From positions 1 through 36,603 of the IMG/VR virus record IMGVR_UViG_3300037504_000820: a stretch of 36,603 nucleotides of DNA; one strand, 5' to 3'. This DNA is from a virus. Shown piece after piece: positions 1-8,519 of the stretch; positions within the stretch are counted from its first letter, which is position 1; each line of letters starts with the position of its first letter. A model generated the notes under the pieces. It was not told the origin of the DNA. It saw only the letters and a program-made list of their open reading frames with translations, and did not search any database. Made by a program: the position numbers and the translations under genes.

Positions 1-81
1 ACGCAGCCCCTTGAAGCCAGGGCGCACGCGGTGGTAGTGTGCCCTGGTAGGGCGGATGAGGTGAGAGTTGGCAAGAGTTAA
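1..81 (+). CDS. 3' end of an unidentified gene (partial)
   Basis: The only frame open from the left edge runs to a TAA at 79-81 and would encode the last 26 residues of a protein ending in VRVGKS. It overlaps the presumed start of the next remnant by a few bases, the same tight packing seen throughout the window. The other two forward frames close within 40 bases. The fragment is too short to identify and could be non-coding. Confidence 0.25.
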   Translation, partial: TQPLEARAHAVVVCPGRADEVRVGKS

Positions 82-263
82 TCGGCGCAAGGCTACAGAC
101 TACATGCCCGATCCGCGCAATGCAAATAAAGGCACTGAGCGCGGCGTTTATATGCTGGATAAAAGCGTCGAGGATACCGGTTTAGATTGAACCGAAGTAC
201 ATTGCGGTTACGCTTCAACGGTTGACGGACATGGGGCTTGGGCCTCGGTTAGTGAACGATTGA
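68..263 (+). pseudogene. Remnant of a ParB-like / DNA methyltransferase fusion gene
   Basis: Two frames each hold a recognisable piece. A TTG at 68, preceded by a GAGGTG ribosome site, starts a frame with DYMPDPRNANKGTERG and stops at 188-190. This resembles the first helix-strand of ParB-like nuclease domains that begin phage ParB-methyltransferase fusions. Immediately afterwards, one frame over, 186-263 reads IEPKYIAVTLQRL then TDMGLGPRL. This resembles the last helix of N4/N6 DNA methylases, after the DPFxGSGTT motif. The whole middle (ParB core, DPPY and SAM motifs) is missing and the two ends are out of frame. I infer an internal deletion in an ancestral gene located just upstream of the terminase, a common place for such methylases. 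An assembly error is the alternative. Confidence 0.45.
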
Positions 264-285
264 CCACTATAAAAAAGTGAGAACG

Positions 286-660
286 ATGGCCGAGAAAATA
301 ACTGTCAAGCAAATCGAGGAACTCATTGACGCCAAAAAGGGCAATGTGTCAGCCATTGCACGCACGTTGAAGGTGGCCCGTAACACGGTATATAAGCGAA
401 TTCGAGAAAGTTCAACTTTGCAGCAAATGCTGGACGATGCGCGTGAGACAATGCTTGATAATGCCGAGAGCGTGCTATATAGCAAAGTGCTGGCCGGGGA
501 CGTGACCAGCCTGATCTTCTTTCTCAAGACCCAGGGCAAATCACGCGGGTATGTGGAACGGCAAGAGCGGACTGGTAAGGACGGCGAACCTATGGAGCAT
601 CGTATTACTGGCTTGGAGCATCTAAGCGATGAAGACCTCGACAGCCTCATCGAGGATTGA
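286..660 (+). CDS. terS: Terminase small subunit-like HTH protein
   Basis: This 124-residue protein most likely recognises the packaging site and recruits the large terminase. Residues about 8-45 form a helix-turn-helix: IEELIDAKKGNVSAIARTL followed by a recognition helix RNTVYKRI. The next helical stretch (QQMLDDARETMLDNAESVLY, then KVLAGDVTSLIFFLKTQGKSRGY) is typical of phage small terminases and related DNA-binding proteins. The ATG at 286 is preferred over the in-frame GTG at 277; both are weakly supported by a GTGAGA stretch. The stop lies inside the next gene, which is the large terminase. The assignment rests on the HTH plus this position; sequence alone would also allow a generic HTH regulator. 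Confidence 0.7.
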   Translation: MAEKITVKQIEELIDAKKGNVSAIARTLKVARNTVYKRIRESSTLQQMLDDARETMLDNAESVLYSKVLAGDVTSLIFFLKTQGKSRGYVERQERTGKDGEPMEHRITGLEHLSDEDLDSLIED

Positions 661-2155
661 GCCAAGAGTCGCGCGCACTGAAAAGCTATTACGCAAAGCG
701 CGACGCAACTTTACAACCTATAAGCGATTGATCTGGAAAAACTACCAGCACGCACCGCACCTGGAAGCGCTTGATCAGGCGCTAATGGCATGTAGTCGCC
801 ATGTAGAGACGCAAGGGCGGGATGGTATTTCACACCTTATTGTCGAGATGCCACCCAGGCACGGCAAAACTAGCACAATTAGCCGTTTATTTCCTACATG
901 GCACATGGGTCGCAATCCTGATCACCGTGTTATTCTGGCGAGTTATGGTGCTACTCTTGCGCGCAAAAACAGCCGATACGCGCGGAATATCTTGCGAATG
1001 TCACGTTATTATTCGGTGTTTCCGCAGGTTATATTAGATGCGCGAAGCGGGGCCGCTGATGCATGGGACCTGGTTTCTGGCGGCACAGATTACGTATCCT
1101 GGCAGTGGACTGATGATGAACGCCTTGAATTCTATCGTGACAGTGTGGAAGGCGGCAGCGATGCTATGGGCGTGGGCGGTGGCGTCACGGGTAAAGGCGG
1201 GCATATTATTATTGTGGATGATCCCGTTAAATCGCGTAAAGAAGCTGAGTCAGAAACCTATCGTAATAGTGTATGGGACTGGTTCACCAATGACCTGTAT
1301 ACACGTCGCGAGCCTGGCGCAGCGGTGATCGTGGTGATGACACGTTGGCATCAGGATGACTTAGTAGGACGCTTGATGCTTGAACAGCCAGATCGATGGG
1401 AGAGGTTACACATGCCTGCGCTGGCTGTTGAGAGGGATCGGTTAGGACGATTGCCTGGTGCGGCATTATGGTCTGCGCGTTACAATGAGCAATCATTGGC
1501 AGAAATTGAGGCTATGCTGGGACCCTATTCGTGGTCCTCTCTCTACCAGCAGCGACCGACACCCGCCGAGGGCGGCATTTTCAAGCGGACGTGGTTTGAG
1601 CCTGCTATTTCGCAGACGCCAGACATTCAGTATGCAGCGCGCTATTGGGACCTGGCTATGAGCGAGAAGACCAGCGCAGATTATACGGTAGGAATTAAGC
1701 TGGGGTTTGCCGCCGACGGGCATTACTATGTGCTGGATGTTGTACGGCGTCAACTGGACTGGGGCGATGTGACGCCATTTATGGCGTCTGTGATATTGGC
1801 TGACGGGCCGCAGGTAGCGCAAGGGGTTGAAGAAAAGGGCTATATGAGCCGGGCAATTCAAGATTTGAATGCTGATCATCGATTGCATGGCTATGCCGTG
1901 CGTGGATATTCAGTGGATACTGATAAGTTAACGCGAGCGTTGCCGGTGGCGGCGCGGTGCGCTGCTGGGCAAGTACATCTTGTATTGGCGCATTGGAATA
2001 CGACGTTTATTGATGAAGTGTGCTCATTTCCGAATGCGGCGCACGACGATCAGGTGGATGCGCTGAGCGGCGCGTGGGCTATGATGGGGATGCAGCATGA
2101 AACAGGAGCGGTGTATTTTGCAGCAGATAACAGCTTCGGCATTGGCACCTACTGA
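629..2155 (+). CDS. terL: Terminase large subunit (ATPase and nuclease)
   Basis: This 508-residue motor protein pumps DNA into the prohead and cuts it. Walker A is PPRHGKT at residues 75-81, and Walker B is IIIVDDP at 194-200. The RNase H-like nuclease domain begins with the YWDLA motif at 339-343 (catalytic Asp341) and ends with DDQVDALSGA at 473-482, carrying the second acidic cluster. Length is usual for the family (about 450-550). The ATG at 629 lies 32 bases inside the small subunit gene, behind TTGGAG at 614-618, and no better start exists downstream before conserved sequence. The gene heads a head module in canonical order (portal, MuF, protease, capsid). Confidence 0.95.
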   Translation: MKTSTASSRIEPRVARTEKLLRKARRNFTTYKRLIWKNYQHAPHLEALDQALMACSRHVETQGRDGISHLIVEMPPRHGKTSTISRLFPTWHMGRNPDHRVILASYGATLARKNSRYARNILRMSRYYSVFPQVILDARSGAADAWDLVSGGTDYVSWQWTDDERLEFYRDSVEGGSDAMGVGGGVTGKGGHIIIVDDPVKSRKEAESETYRNSVWDWFTNDLYTRREPGAAVIVVMTRWHQDDLVGRLMLEQPDRWERLHMPALAVERDRLGRLPGAALWSARYNEQSLAEIEAMLGPYSWSSLYQQRPTPAEGGIFKRTWFEPAISQTPDIQYAARYWDLAMSEKTSADYTVGIKLGFAADGHYYVLDVVRRQLDWGDVTPFMASVILADGPQVAQGVEEKGYMSRAIQDLNADHRLHGYAVRGYSVDTDKLTRALPVAARCAAGQVHLVLAHWNTTFIDEVCSFPNAAHDDQVDALSGAWAMMGMQHETGAVYFAADNSFGIGTY

Positions 2156-2297
2156 CGCTGATGCGATTACAGTGATTTCGCCAGAGGACACGCTGGCAAT
2201 TGATAAGATTTGGGAAATGGATGGCACGGCGGGAATTGACTCTCGCCCGGAGATTGTCCGACAGGACGATGAGAGGATAGAACGCGGTGGCGCGTAA
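2097..2297 (+). CDS. Small acidic protein of unknown function
   Basis: A 66-residue frame fills the gap between terminase and the next structural gene. The ATG at 2097 has a good GGGGA ribosome site at 2086-2090 but overlaps terminase by 59 bases. An in-frame TTG at 2142 would reduce the overlap and give a 51-residue product. The product is acidic, with no recognisable motif, and ends in ERIERGGA just past the GTG of the next gene. Small genes in this position are common in phage head modules. It could be non-coding spacer, but its composition is protein-like. Confidence 0.5.
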   Translation: MKQERCILQQITASALAPTDADAITVISPEDTLAIDKIWEMDGTAGIDSRPEIVRQDDERIERGGA

Positions 2298-2652
2298 TTA
2301 TATGAATGTTACGGCAGTGTGGGCCAGCGGTAGTCCCACCAGCAGCGCCCTTCCGGTACCGTTTGGGAGTATGGCTGGTGGCGTTTTGCACATTTCGGGT
2401 GCATGGACGAACGCCAAAATTGGACTGCAAGTAAACGTGTTTGGACAATGGCAGCATGTGTTGGACTGGCAAGGTGGCTATACCGGTGTGAGTATTGCCA
2501 GTGCCAGCGGAAATGCATCGCATCAGTGCCCGCCCGCGTGGTTTTATGCCAATGGTGGTGATCACCAAGTGAAATTGTATTCACATGATGGTACGGGGAC
2601 GGCTGTCCAGCAGACCGATGTGCGGACTGTTGTGCTGTCGCTGAAGGATTAG
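2287..2652 (+). CDS. Beta-rich probable virion protein of unknown function
   Basis: This 121-residue protein starts with GTG at 2287 behind GAGAGGA (2271-2277). An in-frame ATG at 2302 is also possible. Alternating hydrophobic and polar stretches, many Gly, Ser, Thr and Trp (VTAVWASGS, WTNAKIGLQVNVFGQWQHVLDW, VVLSLKD) and the absence of charge clusters suggest a small beta-sandwich. Together with its place between terminase and portal, this suggests a head decoration or fibre component. I do not recognise a family. Confidence 0.55.
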   Translation: MARNYMNVTAVWASGSPTSSALPVPFGSMAGGVLHISGAWTNAKIGLQVNVFGQWQHVLDWQGGYTGVSIASASGNASHQCPPAWFYANGGDHQVKLYSHDGTGTAVQQTDVRTVVLSLKD

Positions 2653-2655
2653 TAT

Positions 2656-4185
2656 ATGTTTGCGCGTTGGTGGCAGAAAAAAGATAACACTACAGAGACT
2701 CCGATAGACCCGCAAATGATACGCCCACCGGAGTCAGGCATTGATGATGGTGTAGATTATCGTCAGCCTGTCGTGATTCCCTGGCATGTAAGTCGTGAGC
2801 CACAAGCAGTTTTGGCGCATCTGGAAGGTACGCAGAGTTATAGCGATCAGACATTGAGCACGTATCGCTTTCAATTTGATGGGCGTAGATCGCAGCGATA
2901 TGATGGGCGGGTGTGGATGCCTATCGATGATCCGCTCGAAGAGTGGGACTGGGATACGCGCAAAGAAGTGCTGACCAACTGCCATGCTGCTTATCATCGC
3001 AACCCGATTGCCAAACAAGCGGTAGACTTAACACGACGGTTTGTGGTGGGCAAAGGACATACAGTTAGTGCAAAGAATCGGGATGTACAGGACGTTATTG
3101 ATCGTTTTCGCGCGAATAAAGAGAATTATATCCACGGATATGATCGATCATTTATCCAAGATGTACAGGTAGATGGCGAGTTATTTGTACGTATATTTAG
3201 TGATGGTGGAGAGGTGGTTATTGCTCCTATCCCTCCCTGGTATGTGCGCGGGGCGGAAACGGAACCAGGATTTATGCGTCGAGTACGCTATTGGATACTG
3301 GAATACGTGCAAAACGGAGAGCTGATACAGGAACGAGTGCCTAGCGATGATGTGATCCATATTGCGATCAATAATCACAGCTACGAATTACGCGGACGTC
3401 CTGATTTGTTTGTCATCCTGCCCTGGTTGCGTGCTTATAACGAGTGGCTGGTGGATCGCGCTCGCCAAAACAAATGGCGATCAGCATTGTTATGGGTCGT
3501 TAAAGTGGCGCAAACTGCACCGGGAATATTGGCGAAAGTCCGTGCGGCATGGCGCAAGCCGCCAACACCAGGAAGTGTAGCTGTTGTGCCGGACAGCGTT
3601 GACGTCGATGCAGTAACGAATAGCATCAATGCTAATGATGCCAGCGAAGATGGTCGGCAGATTAAAATGATGAGCGCGGTCGGTGTGGGCATTCCGGAAT
3701 ACATGCTGAGCGATGGGGAAAACGCCAACCTTGCCAGCGCGACTGCCCAGCAGCTTCCAGCGTTATGGAAGTTCACCGACGGGCAGCAGTTAATGGCCGA
3801 GCAGGTGTGGACGCCTATCTATCGTCGCGTGATCCAGGCCGCAGTGGACGCAGGCGAGCTGCCGGAAATAGTGCCGGTCGAAGATGTGGATGGAGACGTA
3901 GTACCTGATAGTGAGCCAATGGCAGCAGTGGATGCGTTTGCTGTCGGATACTATGAATTGCAGAGTGATGATCCTAAGACGCTCGCCGAAGCGCTGGGCA
4001 CGTTAATTGACCGTCGTGTGATGAGCATTGAAACGGCACGCGAGCGTGCGGGCCTTGATCATCATGAAGAAGAAAAACGTATCGAGCGCGAGGAAGTGGC
4101 GCGGCGAGATGCGTATGAGCAGGGGCGTGATTTCAATATCCCGAATACGAATCAGCAGGACGAGCAAGACACTGATGGCGAGTAA
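2656..4185 (+). CDS. Phage portal protein
   Basis: This 509-residue protein forms the dodecameric ring at the packaging vertex. The family pattern is visible. There is a mostly helical and beta N-terminal wing, an entry segment with HRNPIAKQAVDLTRRFVVGKG at about 114-134, and a VDGELFVRIF strand at about 172-181. A long helix holds NEWLVDRARQNKWRSALLW (about 262-280). The tunnel-loop region reads GIPEYMLSDGENANLASATA (about 345-364). The C-terminus is charged and disordered (DQQDEQDTDGE-like). Its position directly after terminase and before a MuF-like gene supports the call. The stop at 4183-4185 overlaps the next gene. Confidence 0.92.
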   Translation: MFARWWQKKDNTTETPIDPQMIRPPESGIDDGVDYRQPVVIPWHVSREPQAVLAHLEGTQSYSDQTLSTYRFQFDGRRSQRYDGRVWMPIDDPLEEWDWDTRKEVLTNCHAAYHRNPIAKQAVDLTRRFVVGKGHTVSAKNRDVQDVIDRFRANKENYIHGYDRSFIQDVQVDGELFVRIFSDGGEVVIAPIPPWYVRGAETEPGFMRRVRYWILEYVQNGELIQERVPSDDVIHIAINNHSYELRGRPDLFVILPWLRAYNEWLVDRARQNKWRSALLWVVKVAQTAPGILAKVRAAWRKPPTPGSVAVVPDSVDVDAVTNSINANDASEDGRQIKMMSAVGVGIPEYMLSDGENANLASATAQQLPALWKFTDGQQLMAEQVWTPIYRRVIQAAVDAGELPEIVPVEDVDGDVVPDSEPMAAVDAFAVGYYELQSDDPKTLAEALGTLIDRRVMSIETARERAGLDHHEEEKRIEREEVARRDAYEQGRDFNIPNTNQQDEQDTDGE

Positions 4186-5176
4186 ACCCTGGATTGATGG
4201 CAGTAACGCAGGCATTGCGCGCGAGCTGCGTAATGATAGTGAGGCGTTGCGCTATGCGGAGTGGTGGGTCCGGCGCAAGATTTATGGCTTTGAAGACGCA
4301 GAATTGCGCTGGCTGCGAGACGAATTTGTCAAGGCATACAAGGAAATCGTTGAGCGGGTAGCCTATGAACGCGACGAAAGCAAGATGGGATGGTCGGCGC
4401 GTGAGTTGGCGCAGATTGAGCGCGAGATTGACGCTATCCTGGACGCTCTTTTCCAATCACAAAGCAATCGCCTGAATGACGCGCTGCCTGCCGGATGGCA
4501 GATGGGCTATTATGGCCGGGCGTGGCTGTTGGACAACGTGACTGCGCAGGATTGGAACGCCAGCAAGAATGTGCTGCTGCCTGCGGAGGCGATACGCGCC
4601 GCTGTTGTATCTCCTTATATCGGCACTGACGGTTGGCTGAGTCTTAAGCGTGAGGCGCTGGTCGATGGGGTCAAGCGCAGCATGATCCAGGGCTTGATTC
4701 AGGGCGAGGGCATGGACCAGATTCGACAACGGTTGGCGCGGGAACTGGGCGTCAAGCCGGGGCAGACAAAGAACTTCAAGCAATCCATGTATCGGTGTTT
4801 ATTGATTACACGAACGGAGATTATCCGTGCATCCAATTTAGGTACGCTGTCGATTTATGAAGATAATGCAGATGTATTACGCGGGTGGGAGTGGGTGGCT
4901 ACATTGGATGAGCGTACCTGTTCTATTTGCGGCGGACTGGATGGCAACACATTTGAATTTGGCAGTTCGCAGTTGCTGCCTCCATCGGGCAGTCATCCAG
5001 GGTGTCGATGCACATCTGCGCCCTGGCTGCGGTATGCGGATTTGCTCGATCCTCAATTGACTCGTCCGCGCGAAATATATGCCGACTGGGCAGCGCGAAA
5101 CGGAATAGCATTTGATGGTGGATTGGCGGGACAGCGCGCGAGTGACGCGCATGGATTAAACAAAACGGCGGCATAG
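4175..5176 (+). CDS. MuF-like minor head protein
   Basis: This 333-residue protein is related to Mu gpF and SPP1 gp7. These are minor head components that bind the portal and are often ejected or needed for infectivity. The C-terminal MuF domain has ITRTEIIRASN (about 210-220), then TCSICGGLDG (Cys249, Cys252) and SHPGCRCTSAPWL (His274, Cys277, Cys279), the usual metal-binding Cys/His set. The frame is open further upstream, but the ATG at 4175, which overlaps the portal stop, gives the natural start MASKPWIDG; upstream codons are shadows of the portal gene. The N-terminal 150 residues are helical. Confidence 0.9.
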   Translation: MASKPWIDGSNAGIARELRNDSEALRYAEWWVRRKIYGFEDAELRWLRDEFVKAYKEIVERVAYERDESKMGWSARELAQIEREIDAILDALFQSQSNRLNDALPAGWQMGYYGRAWLLDNVTAQDWNASKNVLLPAEAIRAAVVSPYIGTDGWLSLKREALVDGVKRSMIQGLIQGEGMDQIRQRLARELGVKPGQTKNFKQSMYRCLLITRTEIIRASNLGTLSIYEDNADVLRGWEWVATLDERTCSICGGLDGNTFEFGSSQLLPPSGSHPGCRCTSAPWLRYADLLDPQLTRPREIYADWAARNGIAFDGGLAGQRASDAHGLNKTAA

Positions 5177-5192
5177 CCGTAAAGGATAACAT

Positions 5193-6257
5193 ATGACAAC
5201 GCACATACTAGCAGAAAGGATAGAGTTACTCGAAAACACGCTAAACGCTGAGGCACGCACGGTAGACGTTGTATTGATCCGTCCTGGCTGGTCAGCCAAT
5301 GGGCGATATTATAGTCGTAATGTGCTGGCCCAGGCTGCGTCCCTGTTCGAGGGGGTCAAAGCCTACGCCAATCACCCTACGCGGGAGCAGCTCAAGCGCG
5401 GGGAAAGCCGTAGTGTGTTGGACATCACCGGTCGATACACCGGTGTGCATGTAGGACAGGCTGGTGAGCTACGAGCTACACGTGAGGTGTTTGGGAAGGC
5501 CGGTGACGCTGTTTGGCCTTTGATTGAGCAGTCTGTAGGCACACCAAAACCAGTGATCGGCGTCAGCATTAACGCGCTGGGCAAGGCCAAAAAAGGCACA
5601 GCGGATGGCAAAGAAGGCATTATTGTTGAAAGTATTGAGGTTGCCAATAGTGCGGATGATGTTGATACGCCTGCTGCCGGAGGTGGATTTGAGCGTCTGG
5701 TTATGGGGAACGACACATCATTGGTGCATGATTTATTGCAGACTCTTACATATGATGAATTTGTTGAGGCCCGACCTGATTATATTGAGACACTGCGCAA
5801 ACAGATGAAACGCGCACGTCAAACTGAGCAGGTACGCGCCTTGACTGAAGAACGGGATGCTGCACAAGCAGCATTAGCGGATGCACGTGTACAGGTCGAG
5901 ACTTTGACACAACAATTGGCGGATGTGCGCGCAGATTATGCCCGGCAAACGCAATTGATTGTTTTGGAGCAAGCCTTACGCGCAGCGAATTTTACAGCAG
6001 AACATGAGAAGCTATTGAGACAGCAGTTGGAACAAGCCGATCCATCTGAGTGGTTGTCGATAATTCAAGCAGAAAAAGACAAGCTCAGAGCGGCTAGCGT
6101 GCGACGAGTACCGGTACACGGTGCTCCGCTTCGGGAGCGGCAAGAGCCGGTTGCATTGCGGGAACCTTCGGGACCCATTCGACCGGAAGACTATCCGACT
6201 CCATACGCATTCTATGAAGCTGTCCAACGCCGTAGAGCGGCGAAAGGTAAAAAATAA
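5193..6257 (+). CDS. Prohead maturation protease with scaffold-like C-terminal region
   Basis: This 354-residue protein starts behind AAAGGA (5181-5186). Residues 1-165 look like a herpesvirus-type prohead protease fold: RPGWSANGRYYSR near the start, AYANHP with candidate His61, and VIGVSINALG with candidate catalytic Ser125. A VESIEVANSADDVDTPAAGG segment follows. From about 200 to 300 the sequence is a long charged coiled coil (RALTEERDAAQAAL and onward), consistent with a fused scaffold that is digested during maturation. Its position between MuF and capsid genes fits. The exact protease clan cannot be assigned by eye. Confidence 0.8.
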   Translation: MTTHILAERIELLENTLNAEARTVDVVLIRPGWSANGRYYSRNVLAQAASLFEGVKAYANHPTREQLKRGESRSVLDITGRYTGVHVGQAGELRATREVFGKAGDAVWPLIEQSVGTPKPVIGVSINALGKAKKGTADGKEGIIVESIEVANSADDVDTPAAGGGFERLVMGNDTSLVHDLLQTLTYDEFVEARPDYIETLRKQMKRARQTEQVRALTEERDAAQAALADARVQVETLTQQLADVRADYARQTQLIVLEQALRAANFTAEHEKLLRQQLEQADPSEWLSIIQAEKDKLRAASVRRVPVHGAPLRERQEPVALREPSGPIRPEDYPTPYAFYEAVQRRRAAKGKK

Positions 6258-6793
6258 TGGCAGTAAGCGCACCGGATGTCACGCATGGCATCCCGACTCA
6301 TCACATGGAGCCGTACATTGAAGTAGATGCTTCAGGCACGGCCCTGGAAGTTAATCCCGGCGATTACCTCGCGCGGTCCGGCCAATATGCAATTGCCGTA
6401 CATGACGGTGTGGCATATTGGAAGGCCAGCGGTATTGGGGTGGCGCTAGAGCGCAACCCAGCACGTGATTGGGCGGGGCGGAGCATTGTCAACACCGCAT
6501 TACTGGTTGTTCGTGGTGGGGTGACGATGCGTGTTAGCGCTAATTTTTCCGGCCAGCCCAATCTGGGCGTGCTGGCCTATCCAGATATGACCGGTTCCGG
6601 TGTCAACGCGGCAAGTGGCGCGACCGGACTGGGTGCAGTCTGGAACACGGCGACGCCTGTCACGGTATCCGGCGCAACCGCCGCTGCACCGGTAAAGGGT
6701 GTGGCTCAGGTGGTGGGCTGGGAAAACTCTGGCCCTGCCGGAACCGGCCAGCTCGACATCTACATCTACGACCGCAACGCGGACTATTACTAA
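6257..6793 (+). CDS. Capsid decoration/cement-like protein
   Basis: This 178-residue protein starts on the last base of the protease stop codon (TAATG). It is rich in Gly, Ala, Val and Thr with beta-strand patterning: a hydrophobic core ALLVVRGGVTMRVSANFSG, repeated Val-Thr stretches and a YIYDRNADYY end. The gene lies immediately before the major capsid gene, where many phages encode a head-stabilising decoration or head-fibre protein of the DUF2190 type. The functional call rests mainly on position and composition. Confidence 0.6.
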   Translation: MAVSAPDVTHGIPTHHMEPYIEVDASGTALEVNPGDYLARSGQYAIAVHDGVAYWKASGIGVALERNPARDWAGRSIVNTALLVVRGGVTMRVSANFSGQPNLGVLAYPDMTGSGVNAASGATGLGAVWNTATPVTVSGATAAAPVKGVAQVVGWENSGPAGTGQLDIYIYDRNADYY

Positions 6794-6803
6794 GGAGAGC
6801 ATG

Positions 6804-7964
6804 ATGGACTACGAACAAATTGATATGAATCGACTCCTGAGTTCGCGCAACGATCCTCGCACACCAACTACTGTAATTAAGGTAGAGGATGCCGACGAGG
6901 GTACGTACACCGAACGCGTGTTGCCTACGCATGGGCAACCGTTGGTAGAAGAGGACCCAACCTGGACTGGCTATCCATTGGATATGCACGGGCGCATCAC
7001 CATCAACGAAGCAACTGCCAATCCATTTGCCAATCCATTTATGGAAGCAGATGCAGCACGTGGACGGGCCTATACGTCCAACTTTCCCGATATGCTGCGT
7101 ATGGGCATTAACTTTGATGCGATGTCGAGCTATGCTGGTATTCCGCTGGTGTGGCGACAGATTGCAGGCAGGGAAATGCCCAGCAATAAGCAGCAGGAAG
7201 AATACCTTCGCGACGCCGGGATGGGCGTAGCGCCAATTGTCCACGAAGGAGCAGAGTATCCTGAAGCTGCTATCGATCTAGACGATGGGACAATTATCGT
7301 CAACTACAAACGTGGCTTCAAGTTCCCGGTCACCGAAGAAATGCGCCGGTTTGACCAGATCGGAAAAGTACGCGATCTGGCTCAACAAGCAGGTATTTCG
7401 CTGGCGCTGACCGAAGAGTACCAGATGGCGGTATTGCTGACGACGACAGGGAATTTTACTCGGACAACCGCTGACAATGACGAAGGCAACAACCAGCAAA
7501 CACTGACCATGAATGCTGAAAATCTGGAAACAGCGCTGAATGTGCTGATGACCATGAAGGGCAAAAATGGTGTGTATCTAGGTGTTCGGCCAAACATCAT
7601 GTACTGTGCGCCCAAAGCGCTGCATTATGCCAAGCGTTTGTTGCAGTCGCGTACCCTGGTGCGCACGCATGGCGCAACGACCGCCGAGGTGGATGGGTTG
7701 GGGGAACTCAATCCGTTTTTTGGCATTGTGGATACAATTGTGTCGAGTCCGTATTTTGGAAGCAACTACGAATGGGGCTTGATTGACAATTCACGTAATC
7801 CTGTAGTGTTCCAGCGTGTGGCAAATGCAGAGGTACGTGGTCCGGTATTTGACGAGGGTACGGATACCTTCTGGTTTTATCCGCGAGTATGGTTCGGGCT
7901 GGGGATCAAAGATGATCGCTTTATGTTCTTCAGCGACTCGTCAACACGCCCGACCGTAAGCTAA
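6804..7964 (+). CDS. Major capsid protein (HK97-fold)
   Basis: This 386-residue protein should build the icosahedral shell. It lies directly after protease and decoration genes and has the segment types seen in large major head proteins. There is a flexible acidic N-terminus, a spine-like helix RDLAQQAGISLALTEEYQMA, a P-domain-like ETALNVLMTMKGKNGVYLGVRPNIMYCAPKAL, an ELNPFFGIVDTIVSSPYF loop, and a C-terminus ending FWFYPRVWFGLGIKDDRFMFF. Two ATGs are adjacent. The second, at 6804, sits 6 bases after AAGGAG (6792-6797) and is preferred to 6801, which is only 3 bases away. A strong GC hairpin follows. Confidence 0.88.
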   Translation: MDYEQIDMNRLLSSRNDPRTPTTVIKVEDADEGTYTERVLPTHGQPLVEEDPTWTGYPLDMHGRITINEATANPFANPFMEADAARGRAYTSNFPDMLRMGINFDAMSSYAGIPLVWRQIAGREMPSNKQQEEYLRDAGMGVAPIVHEGAEYPEAAIDLDDGTIIVNYKRGFKFPVTEEMRRFDQIGKVRDLAQQAGISLALTEEYQMAVLLTTTGNFTRTTADNDEGNNQQTLTMNAENLETALNVLMTMKGKNGVYLGVRPNIMYCAPKALHYAKRLLQSRTLVRTHGATTAEVDGLGELNPFFGIVDTIVSSPYFGSNYEWGLIDNSRNPVVFQRVANAEVRGPVFDEGTDTFWFYPRVWFGLGIKDDRFMFFSDSSTRPTVS

Positions 7965-7976
7965 GCTAATATAATC

Positions 7977-8000
7977 GGGGGCGGGGTTATGTCCGCCCCC
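7977..8000 (+). terminator. Strong GC hairpin after the capsid gene
   Basis: GGGGGCGG (7977-7984) pairs perfectly with CCGCCCCC (7993-8000) around an 8-base loop. No U-tract follows, so it is not a classical intrinsic terminator. It could stabilise the 3' end of the capsid message or partially terminate, raising capsid expression over downstream connector genes. The next ribosome site lies only a few bases downstream. Confidence 0.5.
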
Positions 8001-8018
8001 TGATAGAAAGGATGAACA

Positions 8019-8513
8019 ATGGACGTCAAACAAAATCTCGCTTTTCTCGAGCAGTTGAGCCAGCAGATTGATGCAGAAGCGGGCAAATCACGTGTCGTGA
8101 CCTTAAACACAATTGCGCGTCGTTATCCGGTGTTTGCGTATTACTACAACCAGTGCCATTTAAATGCCAATGAGAGTCCAGAACATTGGTATCAGACGCG
8201 TGGACAGGCCATGATGCCTGCTATCGAAGCCATGCGCCTGGAATACGAACAGGCGGATCACGTAGATACAGTGGCCAGTGAGGTTGACAGCCTGAGCGAA
8301 GAATTTAAAGCTCTGGCACAAAAATTTGACACACTAGCAGAGATGCTAAAGCCTGTATTGGAAACGTTGGATCGTGAAGATGAAGATGAAGAGCCGGAAC
8401 CGGCACCGCCCAAGCGTAAGCGCCGGTCACGAAAAGCTAAGGACGAAGAACAGGAGGACCCTGCTGAGGAGACCACCTCGGAGGAGGACTCCGACGATAC
8501 GGACGAGGAGTAA
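8019..8513 (+). CDS. Acidic-tailed helical protein, unknown head-module function
   Basis: This 164-residue protein has a good ribosome site (AAAGGA, 8007-8012). The first 75 residues form a compact region (TIARRYPVFAYYYNQCHLNANESPEHWYQTRG). A coiled-coil-like helix follows (DTVASEVDSLSEEFKALAQKFDTLAEMLKPVLE). It ends in a very charged tail: a KRKRRSRK basic cluster followed by more than 30 mostly Asp/Glu residues. Such acidic tails occur in phage scaffolding and connector-associated proteins. It lies between capsid and connector genes. I do not recognise a family. Confidence 0.65.
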   Translation: MDVKQNLAFLEQLSQQIDAEAGKSRVVTLNTIARRYPVFAYYYNQCHLNANESPEHWYQTRGQAMMPAIEAMRLEYEQADHVDTVASEVDSLSEEFKALAQKFDTLAEMLKPVLETLDREDEDEEPEPAPPKRKRRSRKAKDEEQEDPAEETTSEEDSDDTDEE

Positions 8514-8519
8514 GTTATT

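Noticed and set aside
7977-8000. Hairpin after capsid gene as a full intrinsic terminator
   Set aside because: No U-tract follows, and the tightly spaced downstream connector genes need read-through. Listed as a hairpin only.
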